Assembly (NCBI RefSeq): GCF_024199945.1
Contig: NZ_JANADP010000001.1
Location: forward strand, 558,001-622,000
DNA: 64,000 nucleotides
Direction: 5' to 3'
From: Bradyrhizobium sp. CCGUVB4N
GTDB taxonomy: Bacteria > Pseudomonadota > Alphaproteobacteria > Rhizobiales > Xanthobacteraceae
Below, piece after piece: positions 26,889-34,641 of the stretch; the first letter of the stretch is position 1; each line of letters opens with the position of its first letter. The notes beneath the pieces are model-generated. The model was given only the letters and a program-made list of their open reading frames with translations. It did not search any database and was not told the DNA's origin. The translations under genes were made by a program, and so were the position numbers.

Positions 26889-28457
26889 GTGGCGAAGAAG
26901 ACGGCGACCAAGAAGAAAAGCAACTCAAAGAAAGCAGCGAAGACCTCGAACAAGAAGGCCACCGTCCGCAAGGGCGCTGTTGCGAAACCGGCCAAGAAGA
27001 CCCTCAAGACAGCAGTCAAGAAGGCCGCCGCGCGCCGTCCCAAGGGGCCGGCCTGGCAATGGTCGGCCGTCGAGACCGCGGCGGCGATCCGCTCCGGCGC
27101 GATCTCGGCGGTGGAAACCGTCGAGGCGCATCTGGAGCGCATGCATGCGGTGAATCCCCGGCTGAACGCGGTCGTCGTCGATCTCGGCGAGGACGCGCTG
27201 AAGGCCGCGCATGCGGCCGACAAGCAGCGCGCCAAGGGCGCCGAGCTCGGCCTCCTGCACGGCGTGCCCGTCACCATCAAGGAGAATGTCGACTACGAAG
27301 GCCGGCCTAATTTCAACGGCGTTCCCGCCAACAAGAATCTGGTCGCGCCGTCGGATTCGCCCGTGGTGCGTAACCTGAAGAAGGCCGGCGCGATCGTCAT
27401 CGGCCTCACCAACACGCCGGAATTCTCGTTCCGCGGCTTCACCGACAATCCGCTGCACGGATTGACGCTCAATCCCTGGGATCCGAACATCACCTGCGGC
27501 GGCTCCTCGGGCGGCGCGGGGTCGGCGGTCGCCGCCGGCATCGGCACCATCGCGCATGGCAACGACATCGGCGGCTCGCTGCGCTGGCCGGCGCATTGCA
27601 ACGGCGTCGCCACCATCAAGCCGACGCAGGGGCGCATTCCCGCCTTCAACGCCAGCGCGACGGCCGAGCGGCCGATGCTGGCGCATCTGATGTCGGCGCA
27701 GGGGCCACTCGCCCGCCACGTCGGCGACGTCCGTCTCGCGCTGGAGGTGATGAGCCAGCGCGATCCGCGCGATCCCTGGTGGGTGCCGGCGCCGCTGACC
27801 GGGCCGAAGCCGAAGGGGCCGGTCAAGGTCGCGCTGGCCAAGATCCCGGACGACATGGCGGTCGATCCGGCGGTCAGCGCGGCGCTTCGCCAGGCCGCCG
27901 ATCATTTGGAGCGCTCCGGCTATCGCGTCAGCGAAGTCGAGGTGCCCGATATCAACGGCGTCTGGCAGACCTGGTGCGACATCATCACCAACGAGACGGT
28001 GGTGATGCAGGAGGCCGGCATGCTGAAGGTCACGTCGGAAGATTTCCACAAGGCGTGGGGCGGCATGAAGACCAAGGCGAGCACGCTCGATCTCAAGGCC
28101 TGGATGCAGGCGACGGCCGCCCGCAACGGCCATATCCGTGCGTGGCAATTGTTCTTCGAGGAGTATCCGGTGGTGCTGGCGCCGACCACGGTGAAGCCGA
28201 CGCCAGGGCCGCGCGACGACACCGTCAGCGCCGAACGCGTGCAAGAGATCTTCTGGGGCGAGATCCGCTTCATCTCTGCGATCAACGTGCTGGGGCTGCC
28301 CGGCGCCGTGGTGCCGGTGGCCGTGCACGACGGCAAGCCGATCGGCGTGCAGCTCATCGCGGGCCGCTATCGCGAGGATCTGGCGCTGGATGCTGCCGCC
28401 GCGATCGAGAAGCGCGCCGGCGTGCTGACCCACCGGCTCTGGGAGACGATGGCCTGA
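26889..28457 (+). CDS. Amidase-signature hydrolase with a lysine/alanine-rich N-terminal tail
   Basis: A 522-residue amidase family protein. Catalytic residues are seen: Lys in VTIKENVDYEG, cis-Ser in CGGSSGGAGSAV, and the nucleophile in GNDIGGSLRWPA. The first 52 residues are a basic low-complexity tail, with blocks such as KKTATKKKSNSKKAAKTS, KPAKKTLKTAVKKAAARRP, that resembles a histone H1/HupA-type C-terminal tail. The amidase fold starts only at about residue 53 (WSAVETAAAIRSGAIS). Start is GTG 26889, with AGGAG eight bases upstream. Substrate is unknown; indole-acetamide or other amide hydrolysis is possible. A strong hairpin follows the gene. Confidence 0.9.
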   Translation: MAKKTATKKKSNSKKAAKTSNKKATVRKGAVAKPAKKTLKTAVKKAAARRPKGPAWQWSAVETAAAIRSGAISAVETVEAHLERMHAVNPRLNAVVVDLGEDALKAAHAADKQRAKGAELGLLHGVPVTIKENVDYEGRPNFNGVPANKNLVAPSDSPVVRNLKKAGAIVIGLTNTPEFSFRGFTDNPLHGLTLNPWDPNITCGGSSGGAGSAVAAGIGTIAHGNDIGGSLRWPAHCNGVATIKPTQGRIPAFNASATAERPMLAHLMSAQGPLARHVGDVRLALEVMSQRDPRDPWWVPAPLTGPKPKGPVKVALAKIPDDMAVDPAVSAALRQAADHLERSGYRVSEVEVPDINGVWQTWCDIITNETVVMQEAGMLKVTSEDFHKAWGGMKTKASTLDLKAWMQATAARNGHIRAWQLFFEEYPVVLAPTTVKPTPGPRDDTVSAERVQEIFWGEIRFISAINVLGLPGAVVPVAVHDGKPIGVQLIAGRYREDLALDAAAAIEKRAGVLTHRLWETMA

Positions 28458-28477
28458 ACTTGCTGTTGTCTCGCTGT

Positions 28478-28508
28478 CGGGGCTTCGCGCAATACGCGCG
28501 AAGCCCCG
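28478..28508. terminator. Hairpin between convergent amidase and TadG-like genes
   Basis: Arms of 13 perfect pairs, CGGGGCTTCGCGC (28478-28490) and its complement (28496-28508), enclose the loop AATAC. It lies 20 bases after the amidase stop and 15 bases after the convergent gene's stop. T tails are lacking on both strands, so its efficiency as an intrinsic terminator is uncertain. Confidence 0.55.
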
Positions 28509-28523
28509 ATGCGTCCGCCGAGA

Positions 28524-29828
28524 TCAGTTGGTCAGATGGGAGGCCGCGATCGCCTTCTGGAACAGTGCATTCAGCGCCGTGGTGATGTTGGAATCGCTCG
28601 AGACTTCGTAGTAATAGCCGGTCGTCGCGCAGGCCTGCATCTTGGTCGCGATCGAGCTGCGGAACGGTGCGATGTAGGTGTTGTACCAGCTGTTGTTGGT
28701 GATCGCGAGGTAGGTGGTATAGAGCACCGCGATCTTGACGCCGCGCGCCTTGATGGTGTTGCAGATCGTCGTCGTCAGCGGCTCCTGGCATCGCCCCGAC
28801 GAGGTGATCACGGTCTGACTGCAGCTCGACGGATAATAGTAGTCGGCGACGCCGTCGGAGACGAAGAACAGCCATTTCTGCGGCGAGGAGGACGAGCCGT
28901 CGCCCGGCGTCGGGATCGTGGTGTTCATCGACGTCATGGTGCCGTCGAAATCGGTGCACATGTCGTTGTTGTAGTTGGTGTAGGGGATCGTCATCAGGTC
29001 GACGCCGGCAACCGCCGTCTTGACCGAAGACATGCTCGAGGAGAGCGCCGAGATCGTCGTCAGGCCCAATGCGGCGCAATCGCTGCCCATGGTGTAGACC
29101 GCCATCCGGTACTGGTTGCTGACGAGCTGGCTCGCGGTGGCGGTGTCGGTGAGCGACTGCGTTGCGTCGCGCACCAGGTCGATCCGCATCTTGATGCCGA
29201 GCTTCTTGGCGATCGAATAGTAGCTGTTGGTTTGAAGCGTCTTCTTCGAGCTCGACGTATAGGTGTCGTGACAGGCGAAGGCGCAGCTGTCGGAGGTCGC
29301 GTTCTGCAAGGCCGTCATGTCGGCCGTGGTCGCGCCCAGTCCCTGCGATGGGGAATTGTCGAGCAGCACGTAGAAGTCGATGTAGGCCGGCAGCGAGGCT
29401 GCAGCGCTCGAGGACGCCGAGACTCCGAGGGTCTTGTAGCCGAACATCCCCATGAAATAGGTGGTCACTGTCGCGGTCGCCGTCCCCGACGCCGTTCGGG
29501 TGGTGACGCTGTCGGTCACGGTGATGTTCACGGAGGTCGAGGTCATGCTGAGCGCGGCCAGCTGTCCGGTGAAGGCGTTCTGCGCATCGCTCTGCGCGGT
29601 CGAGGCGCTCTTGGTGATCTCGGTCTTGGCGGTGGCGACCAGCACGGCGGTGTCGAGCGCGGACGTCAGCTTCGTTTTGGCCCGCGTGGCCATGGAATAA
29701 TCGATGGCGGCGCCGATGAAGGACAGTATCGGCAGCAGCGAGAGCGCGAAGATGACGGCGATATTGCCACGGCGATCTGAAGCAAAGGACGAGAGCAGGC
29801 GATGAGCATTACGGGTAGCAAGGTACAA
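28524..29828 (-). CDS. TadG-like pilus assembly protein with von Willebrand A-type domain
   Basis: A 434-residue protein with the TadE/TadG N-terminus DRRGNIAVIFALSLLPILSF, a single membrane anchor near residues 20-45. The exported part carries a metal-ion-dependent adhesion motif DNSPSQG (DxSxS) near residue 160 and paired cysteines (CAFACH, CAATGY). Family members are minor pilins or surface-anchoring parts of Flp/Tad systems. None of the other tad or cpa genes is adjacent. The start appears to be TTG 29828 with AAGGAT upstream; no in-frame ATG precedes the anchor. An inverted repeat at 29872-29908 lies just upstream. Confidence 0.8.
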   Translation of the reverse strand: MYLATRNAHRLLSSFASDRRGNIAVIFALSLLPILSFIGAAIDYSMATRAKTKLTSALDTAVLVATAKTEITKSASTAQSDAQNAFTGQLAALSMTSTSVNITVTDSVTTRTASGTATATVTTYFMGMFGYKTLGVSASSSAAASLPAYIDFYVLLDNSPSQGLGATTADMTALQNATSDSCAFACHDTYTSSSKKTLQTNSYYSIAKKLGIKMRIDLVRDATQSLTDTATASQLVSNQYRMAVYTMGSDCAALGLTTISALSSSMSSVKTAVAGVDLMTIPYTNYNNDMCTDFDGTMTSMNTTIPTPGDGSSSSPQKWLFFVSDGVADYYYPSSCSQTVITSSGRCQEPLTTTICNTIKARGVKIAVLYTTYLAITNNSWYNTYIAPFRSSIATKMQACATTGYYYEVSSDSNITTALNALFQKAIAASHLTN

Positions 29829-29871
29829 GCAAGCATATCCTTACGCGAACAACAGTGCGTGGACGCTAGCA

Positions 29872-29908
29872 TTGTGGAACTTACGCAAGGGTTGACCCGG
29901 TTCCACAA
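29872..29908. promoter_or_regulatory. Inverted repeat TTGTGGAAC-N19-GTTCCACAA
   Basis: Nine-base arms at 29872-29880 and 29900-29908 are perfectly complementary with a 19-base spacer. The site lies about 45 bases upstream of the TadG-like start, inside a 275-base spacer that otherwise shows nothing I can name. A dimeric regulator binding adjacent major grooves is the simplest reading. Confidence 0.4.
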
Positions 29909-30103
29909 ACGCGTGTCGGGATATTGCTGATCGTGTCGCCGACCGAACGAAAACTCCGAAAAAAAGTAGCTGTTTCTGCGCGTCGAGTTCGACTGGTCCC
30001 GTAGTACTCCGGTGTGCGCGCTTGACGCACGTCGGCGTTTGCTCCCAACATGCACGGACACCGCGCCGTAGCAGCGCGCATCAACCTTCAGTAGGGAGGC
30101 GAC

Positions 30104-31036
30104 ATGCCGGAGCATCTTCCGATCATCCTGCATCACTTCGACGAGTCGCCATTCTCCGAGAAGATCCGCCTCATCTTCGGTCTGAAGAACATCGCCTGGA
30201 CCTCGGTCCGCATCTCCAGGATCATGCCGCGTCCGGATCTGATGCCGCTCACCGGTGGTTACAGGCGTACGCCGGTGATGCAGATCGGCGCGGACATCTA
30301 TTGCGACACCCAGCGCATCATCCGCGAGCTCGAGCACCGTTTTCCCGCGCCGACCCTGTCTTCTGATCGAGGCGAGGGGCTCGCCTGGGCCAGCGCGATG
30401 TGGACCGACAAGTCGTTCTTTCAGAATACGGTGAACCTGGTGTTCGGTTCGCTCGCCGACAAGGTGCCGCAGAGCTTCATCGAGGATCGCGAGAAGCTGC
30501 GCGGTGCGAAGTTCGACATTGCGGCGATGACGGCGGCGATCCCGCAGATGCGCGACCAGTACCGCGCTCACGTCGGCTGGATCGAGACGCAGCTTGCCGG
30601 AGGTCACCCGTGGCTCGGCGGCGCCGCGGCTGACCTCGTCGACATCAATGCTTACATGAATGTCTGGTACGTCCGCTCCAACCTGGCGGTCGCCGATCAG
30701 CTGTTGGCTGAATTTCCCTAGGTGCGCGCCTGGGAAGAGCGCATCCGCGCGATCGGTCATGGCACGCGAACCGAGATGTCGACCGCAGAGGCGCTCAGGA
30801 TCGGTCGGGCAGCGACGCCGCAGACAGGAGAGGCCAACGACCCGCACGATCCGAACGGCCGCAAGGTCGGTGATCTCGTCGACGTCAGGCCCGACGATTA
30901 CGGCAGGATCGCCGTGCGCGGACGGATCGTTTCGCTGTCAGCCCAGAGCATCGCCATCCGCCGCCACGACGATATCGCGGGCGACATCGTCGTCCATTTT
31001 CCGCGCGCGGGGTTTGGGGTGACGCCGGCGGAGTAG
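30104..31036 (+). pseudogene. Glutathione S-transferase family gene interrupted by an in-frame TAG
   Basis: The reading frame from ATG 30104 (strong AGGGAGG ribosome site) encodes a thioredoxin-like N-domain (LHHFDESPFSEKIRLIFG, then TPVMQIGADIYCDTQRIIREL) and a helical GST C-domain. It stops at TAG 30719-30721 after 205 codons, ending LLAEFP. The same frame continues without another stop to 31036 as VRAWEERIRAIGHGT and a C-terminal domain with GRKVGDLVDVRPDDYGRIAV. The join FP-[stop]-VRAWEERI interrupts an expected GST helix, so the intact form would be 310 residues. One base change (for example to AAG) restores it. A shortened but partly functional GST, or a sequencing error, are alternatives. 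Confidence 0.75.
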
Positions 31037-31113
31037 TTAATCCAAGTTGACTCAAATTTTAGCCAATTCACCAACAACCATTAGGGTTACTTCCTCGATC
31101 TCTAAGCGAATTA

Positions 31114-31213
31114 TTGTCCGCTTTACCACCCGCCTCTAACAGAGGGACGGCGGACAACGCACATGCCTCATACAGGCCAATAAGTGCGGCCCGCGTCCCA
31201 CGCGGAGGTGGTA
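31114..31213 (+). promoter_or_regulatory. Structured mRNA leader of the metY-metA operon, candidate cis-regulatory RNA
   Basis: TTGTCCGC (31114-31121) pairs perfectly with GCGGACAA (31150-31157). Inside is a hairpin CCTCT/AGAGG with loop AAC (31133-31145). The unpaired TACCACC (31124-31130) is complementary to GGTGGTA (31207-31213), which overlaps the ribosome site of metY, so an H-type pseudoknot is possible. A further hairpin CCGCGT-CCC-ACGCGG (31191-31205) also covers the start of GGAGGT. The layout would let ligand binding hide the ribosome site. I do not find the SAM-II consensus. Confidence 0.5.
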
Positions 31214-31215
31214 CG

Positions 31216-32517
31216 ATGCGCAACGAGACGATTGCTATTCACGCCGGCTACGAGCCCGAGGCCACCACGCACGCGGTTGCCGTGCCGATCTACCAGACCG
31301 CGGCCTACGCTTTCGACAGCGCCGACCACGGCGCGGCCCTCTTCAATCTCGAAGCTGAAGGTTTCCGCTACAGCCGCATCGCCAATCCGACCAGCGCCGT
31401 GCTGGAGAAGCGCATCGCCCAGCTCGAAGGCGGCGTCGGCGCGCTCGCGGTTGCGACCGGCCAGGCTGCGCTGCATTTCGCCTTCGTCAACGTCGCCGAC
31501 CACGGCGGCAATATCGTGTCCGTGCCGCAGCTCTACGGCACCACCCATACGCTGCTCTCGCACATTCTGCCGCGACAGGGCATCACCGGCCGCTTCGCCG
31601 AGAGCGACAAGCCGGACGCGATCGCGAAGCTGATCGACGAGAACACCCGCGCGGTGTTCGCCGAGACGATCGGCAACCCCGCCGGCAATGTCTGCGACAT
31701 CGAGGCCCTGGCGAAAATCGCGCATGCCCATGGCGTGCCGCTGATCGTCGACAACACCGTCGCCACGCCCATCCTGCTTAAGCCGTTCGATTACGGCGCC
31801 GATATCGCCGTGCATTCGCTGACCAAGTTTCTGGGCGGCCACGGCACCACGCTCGGCGGCGCCATCGTCGATTCCGGAAATTTCCCCTGGGCCAAGCACG
31901 CCGACCGCTTCCCGGCCTACAACAAGCCGGACGCCTCCTATCACGGCCTCGTCTATGCCGAGCGCTTCGGCAAGACCGCCTATATCGAGCGCGCGCGCAG
32001 CGTCTATCAGCGTACCATGGGTTCGGTGCTGTCGCCGTTCAACGCCTTCCTGCTGCTCCAGGGCATCGAGACGGTGGCGCTGCGCATGGAGCGCCATTGC
32101 GAGAACGCCCGCAAGGTCGCCGAATTCCTGCGCAACGATCCGCGCGTCGCCTGGGTCAACTACACCGGCTTCCCGGACAGCCCCTATTATCCGCTGGTCC
32201 AGAAGTATCTCGACGGCAACGCCTCCTCGCTGTTCACCTTCGGCATCAAGGGCGGCATGGAGGCCGGCAAGACGTTCTATGATGCGCTGAAGCTGATCAC
32301 GCGCCTTGTCAATATCGGCGATGCCAAGTCGCTGGCCTGCCATCCGGCTTCGACCACGCACCGGCAAATGTCGCCGGAGCAGCAGCGCTCGGCCGGCGTG
32401 CTACCGGAAACGATCCGCCTCTCGATCGGCATCGAGCATGCCGCCGATATCATAGAGGATATCGACCAGGCGCTGGAAAAGGCCTGCCCGGCTGCGCATC
32501 TTCAGGCCGCGGAGTAG
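31216..32517 (+). CDS. metY: O-acetylhomoserine aminocarboxypropyltransferase (O-acetylhomoserine sulfhydrylase)
   Basis: A cytoplasmic PLP enzyme that makes homocysteine from O-acetylhomoserine and sulfide. The 433-residue product has family motifs YQTAAYAFDSADHGAALF, FRYSRIANPTSAVLEKRIA, the PLP pocket LIVDNTVATPIL and Lys in HSLTKFLGGHGTT. Start ATG 31216 has GGAGGT seven bases upstream; a longer frame from 31114 runs through the structured leader and is rejected. Twelve bases after its stop comes a MetA-type acyltransferase that supplies the substrate, so the pair is a methionine biosynthetic operon. Confidence 0.95.
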   Translation: MRNETIAIHAGYEPEATTHAVAVPIYQTAAYAFDSADHGAALFNLEAEGFRYSRIANPTSAVLEKRIAQLEGGVGALAVATGQAALHFAFVNVADHGGNIVSVPQLYGTTHTLLSHILPRQGITGRFAESDKPDAIAKLIDENTRAVFAETIGNPAGNVCDIEALAKIAHAHGVPLIVDNTVATPILLKPFDYGADIAVHSLTKFLGGHGTTLGGAIVDSGNFPWAKHADRFPAYNKPDASYHGLVYAERFGKTAYIERARSVYQRTMGSVLSPFNAFLLLQGIETVALRMERHCENARKVAEFLRNDPRVAWVNYTGFPDSPYYPLVQKYLDGNASSLFTFGIKGGMEAGKTFYDALKLITRLVNIGDAKSLACHPASTTHRQMSPEQQRSAGVLPETIRLSIGIEHAADIIEDIDQALEKACPAAHLQAAE

Positions 32518-32529
32518 GCAATCGCGCCG

Positions 32530-33531
32530 ATGAGCATCTTGATCGACAGGGATCAAGGTATTGTAAGCCCGGCGCTGGTACCGGCCGAAGGTGACTTCGC
32601 GCGCGATCACGCCGGTGCCGAGCTCAACATCGGGCTGATCAACAATATGCCTGATACGGCGCTGAAGGCGACAGAGCGGCAGTTCATGAAGCTGCTGCAG
32701 GCTGCTGCGGGGCCGCGCCGCATCCGTTTTCATTGCTTCTCGCTGCCGTCGGTGAAGCGGTCGCCGGAAGCGAAGTGGCATGTCGAGAGCGAATATTCCG
32801 ATCTCTCCGATCTCAAGCGTCAGAGGTTCGACGGGCTGATCGTGACCGGCGCCGAACCGGTCGCGCCCGAGCTCGATCAGGAGCCGTACTGGCGCGACCT
32901 CACCGAGCTGATCGACTGGGCGAGGATCAATACCCGCTCGACGATCTGGTCATGCCTTGCCGCACATGCGGCGGTGCTGCACCTCGATCGCATCGAACGA
33001 CAGCGGCTGCCGTCCAAATGCCATGGCATCTTCGACTGCGAGACCGTGACTGGCGATCCGCTCACGCGCGGTGCGCCAGCGCCGCTCAAGGTCTCGCATT
33101 CCCGCCTCAACGAAGTCACCGAGGGAGATCTCACGCAGGCCGGCTATCAGGTGCTGACCAGGTCGGCCCGGGCTGGCGTCGACGTCTTCGTTCGGCAATA
33201 TGCCAGCCGCTTCGTGTTCTTCCAGGGCCATCCCGAATATGACGCGCTGTCGCTCCAGCGCGAATATCTGCGCGACATCGGCCGCTTCCTCGCGCGCGAG
33301 CGGGAGGCCTATCCGGCGCTCCCCGTGAGCTATTTTGACGCAGCGACGGAGGAAAAGCTCGTTCGCTTCGAAAAACGGGCCAGGCATCAGCGGCATCCGG
33401 CACTGACCAATGAATTGCCGGCGCTGACTTTGCGCCCCGATATTGCGGCCGGCAGCGCCGCGGCGGCGCTTTTCCGCAATTGGCTGCAATATCTCGATGC
33501 GGACACCGAGGCTCCGCTGCTGGCGCGTTAA
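32530..33531 (+). CDS. metA: Homoserine O-acyltransferase, MetA family
   Basis: A 333-residue glutamine-amidotransferase-like acyltransferase that activates homoserine for sulfhydrylation by MetY. Characteristic segments are NIGLINNMPDTALKATERQF, FDGLIVTGAEPV, and the nucleophile Cys in STIWSCLAAHAAVLHLD, with His in VFFQGHPEYD. Whether it uses acetyl- or succinyl-CoA is not certain from sequence; MetA proteins that partner MetY usually acetylate. It is translated from ATG 32530 just after metY and is probably co-regulated through the metY leader. Confidence 0.88.
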   Translation: MSILIDRDQGIVSPALVPAEGDFARDHAGAELNIGLINNMPDTALKATERQFMKLLQAAAGPRRIRFHCFSLPSVKRSPEAKWHVESEYSDLSDLKRQRFDGLIVTGAEPVAPELDQEPYWRDLTELIDWARINTRSTIWSCLAAHAAVLHLDRIERQRLPSKCHGIFDCETVTGDPLTRGAPAPLKVSHSRLNEVTEGDLTQAGYQVLTRSARAGVDVFVRQYASRFVFFQGHPEYDALSLQREYLRDIGRFLAREREAYPALPVSYFDAATEEKLVRFEKRARHQRHPALTNELPALTLRPDIAAGSAAAALFRNWLQYLDADTEAPLLAR

Positions 33532-33636
33532 CCCAGGGCTGTGGGTTCCGCGTTAGGATTACCCGAGCGTTAAGCTTGCCTCGAGCCGCGCGTAAATGTT
33601 TCAGTCGAGACATATAGAATCACAGGGAATGCACCC

Positions 33637-34380
33637 GTGCTGTCGGCCCTCAACGGACGCTTGAGCAATCGGCTAGCCCGGCATTTCCGCGCCGCGCCGC
33701 ACCGCTTGCCGGCGCACGCGCCGATGGTGAGCTTCACCTTCGATGACGCCCCCGACAGCGCCGCGGACGAGGGCGCCTCGCTACTGGAAGCGCATGGCGG
33801 GCGCGGCACGTTCTACCTCGCCGGCAGCCTGATCGATCAGCCCGGGGACCATTGGCACGGCCTGTCGAACGACGCGATCATTCGTCTGCATCGCGGCGGC
33901 CACGAGATCGCCTGCCACACGTTCTCGCATCTGCGCGCGGTCGATCTCGACGAGAGCGCGATGGCGCGCGAGATCGAGCGGAACCGCAGTCATTTCCGCG
34001 GTATCGACTCCTCGATCAAGCTCGAGAATTTTGCCTATCCCTATGGCCTCGCTTCGGTCTGGCGGAAACCGCAGCTCGCCAAAACCTTTCGCTCGGCGCG
34101 TGGCATCCTTCCCGGCGTCAACAGCGATGTTATCGATCTCCAGTTCCTGCGCGCTTCGCCGCTGGTCAATTGCGAGATCGATGCGGCGGGCGTGGATCGC
34201 TACTTCGACGAGGCGGTCGCGAGCGGCGGCTGGCTGATCTTCTACGGTCACGACGTCGTCGATGCGCCAAGCCCTTATGGCTGCACACCGGCCCTGATGC
34301 GCCACGCGCTGACGGCCGCGGACAAGCGCGACATGCCGATCGTGACGGTCGCCGAGGCCTTGCGCAGGATCGGGGCGTAG
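33637..34380 (+). CDS. Polysaccharide deacetylase family protein
   Basis: A 247-residue NodB-homology protein. The metal-binding DD is in VSFTFDDAPDSAADE, and the HxxxH pair is in HEIACHTFSHLRAV; a later conserved stretch is LENFAYPYGLAS, and the last motif HDVVD holds a His. It removes N- or O-acetyl groups from a polysaccharide; the target is unknown. There is no signal peptide. Start is GTG 33637 with CAGGGA upstream; no ATG is in frame near it. It is 105 bases after metA and probably has a separate role. Confidence 0.82.
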   Translation: MLSALNGRLSNRLARHFRAAPHRLPAHAPMVSFTFDDAPDSAADEGASLLEAHGGRGTFYLAGSLIDQPGDHWHGLSNDAIIRLHRGGHEIACHTFSHLRAVDLDESAMAREIERNRSHFRGIDSSIKLENFAYPYGLASVWRKPQLAKTFRSARGILPGVNSDVIDLQFLRASPLVNCEIDAAGVDRYFDEAVASGGWLIFYGHDVVDAPSPYGCTPALMRHALTAADKRDMPIVTVAEALRRIGA

Positions 34381-34385
34381 TTTTC

Positions 34386-34545
34386 ACCTCTCCCCGCTTG
34401 CGGGGAGAGGTCGGATCGCCCCCGGCGATGCGCAGCATCGTCCGGCGCGATCCGGGTGAGGGGGTACAGGTCTCACCACCATCTCATCTGCGGATAGATG
34501 CCCCTCACCCCAACCCTCTCCCCGTAAGAACGGGGAGAGGGAGAA
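34386..34545. repeat. Composite intergenic repeat with CTCTCCCCGC hairpins
   Basis: A hairpin CCTCTCCCCGC-TTG-CGGGGAGAGG at 34387-34410 and another CCCTCTCCCCGT-AAGAA-CGGGGAGAGGG near 34514-34542 bracket a segment with GGGTGAGGGGG and its partner CCCCTCACCC. This arrangement is a common dispersed repeat of Bradyrhizobium and relatives. It fills most of the 261-base spacer before recQ. Confidence 0.75.
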
Positions 34546-34641
34546 GAAGCAACGGTGCAAGCCCCCGCAAATCGTCTTGCAACGCCCGTACGGCCATGCG
34601 ACTTGCGTTGTGCCGAATCTCGCAAACCCCCGACACGCCCC

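Noticed and set aside
29876..29905. EcfG promoter at GGAAC 29876-29880 upstream of the GST gene
   Set aside because: No CGTT-like element occurs 16 or 17 bases downstream on either strand; the GGAAC belongs to the inverted repeat.
31037..31215. SAM-II riboswitch before metY
   Set aside because: Position and topology fit, but the conserved GAUUU loop and GCUAAA segments are missing, so I report an unclassified leader instead.
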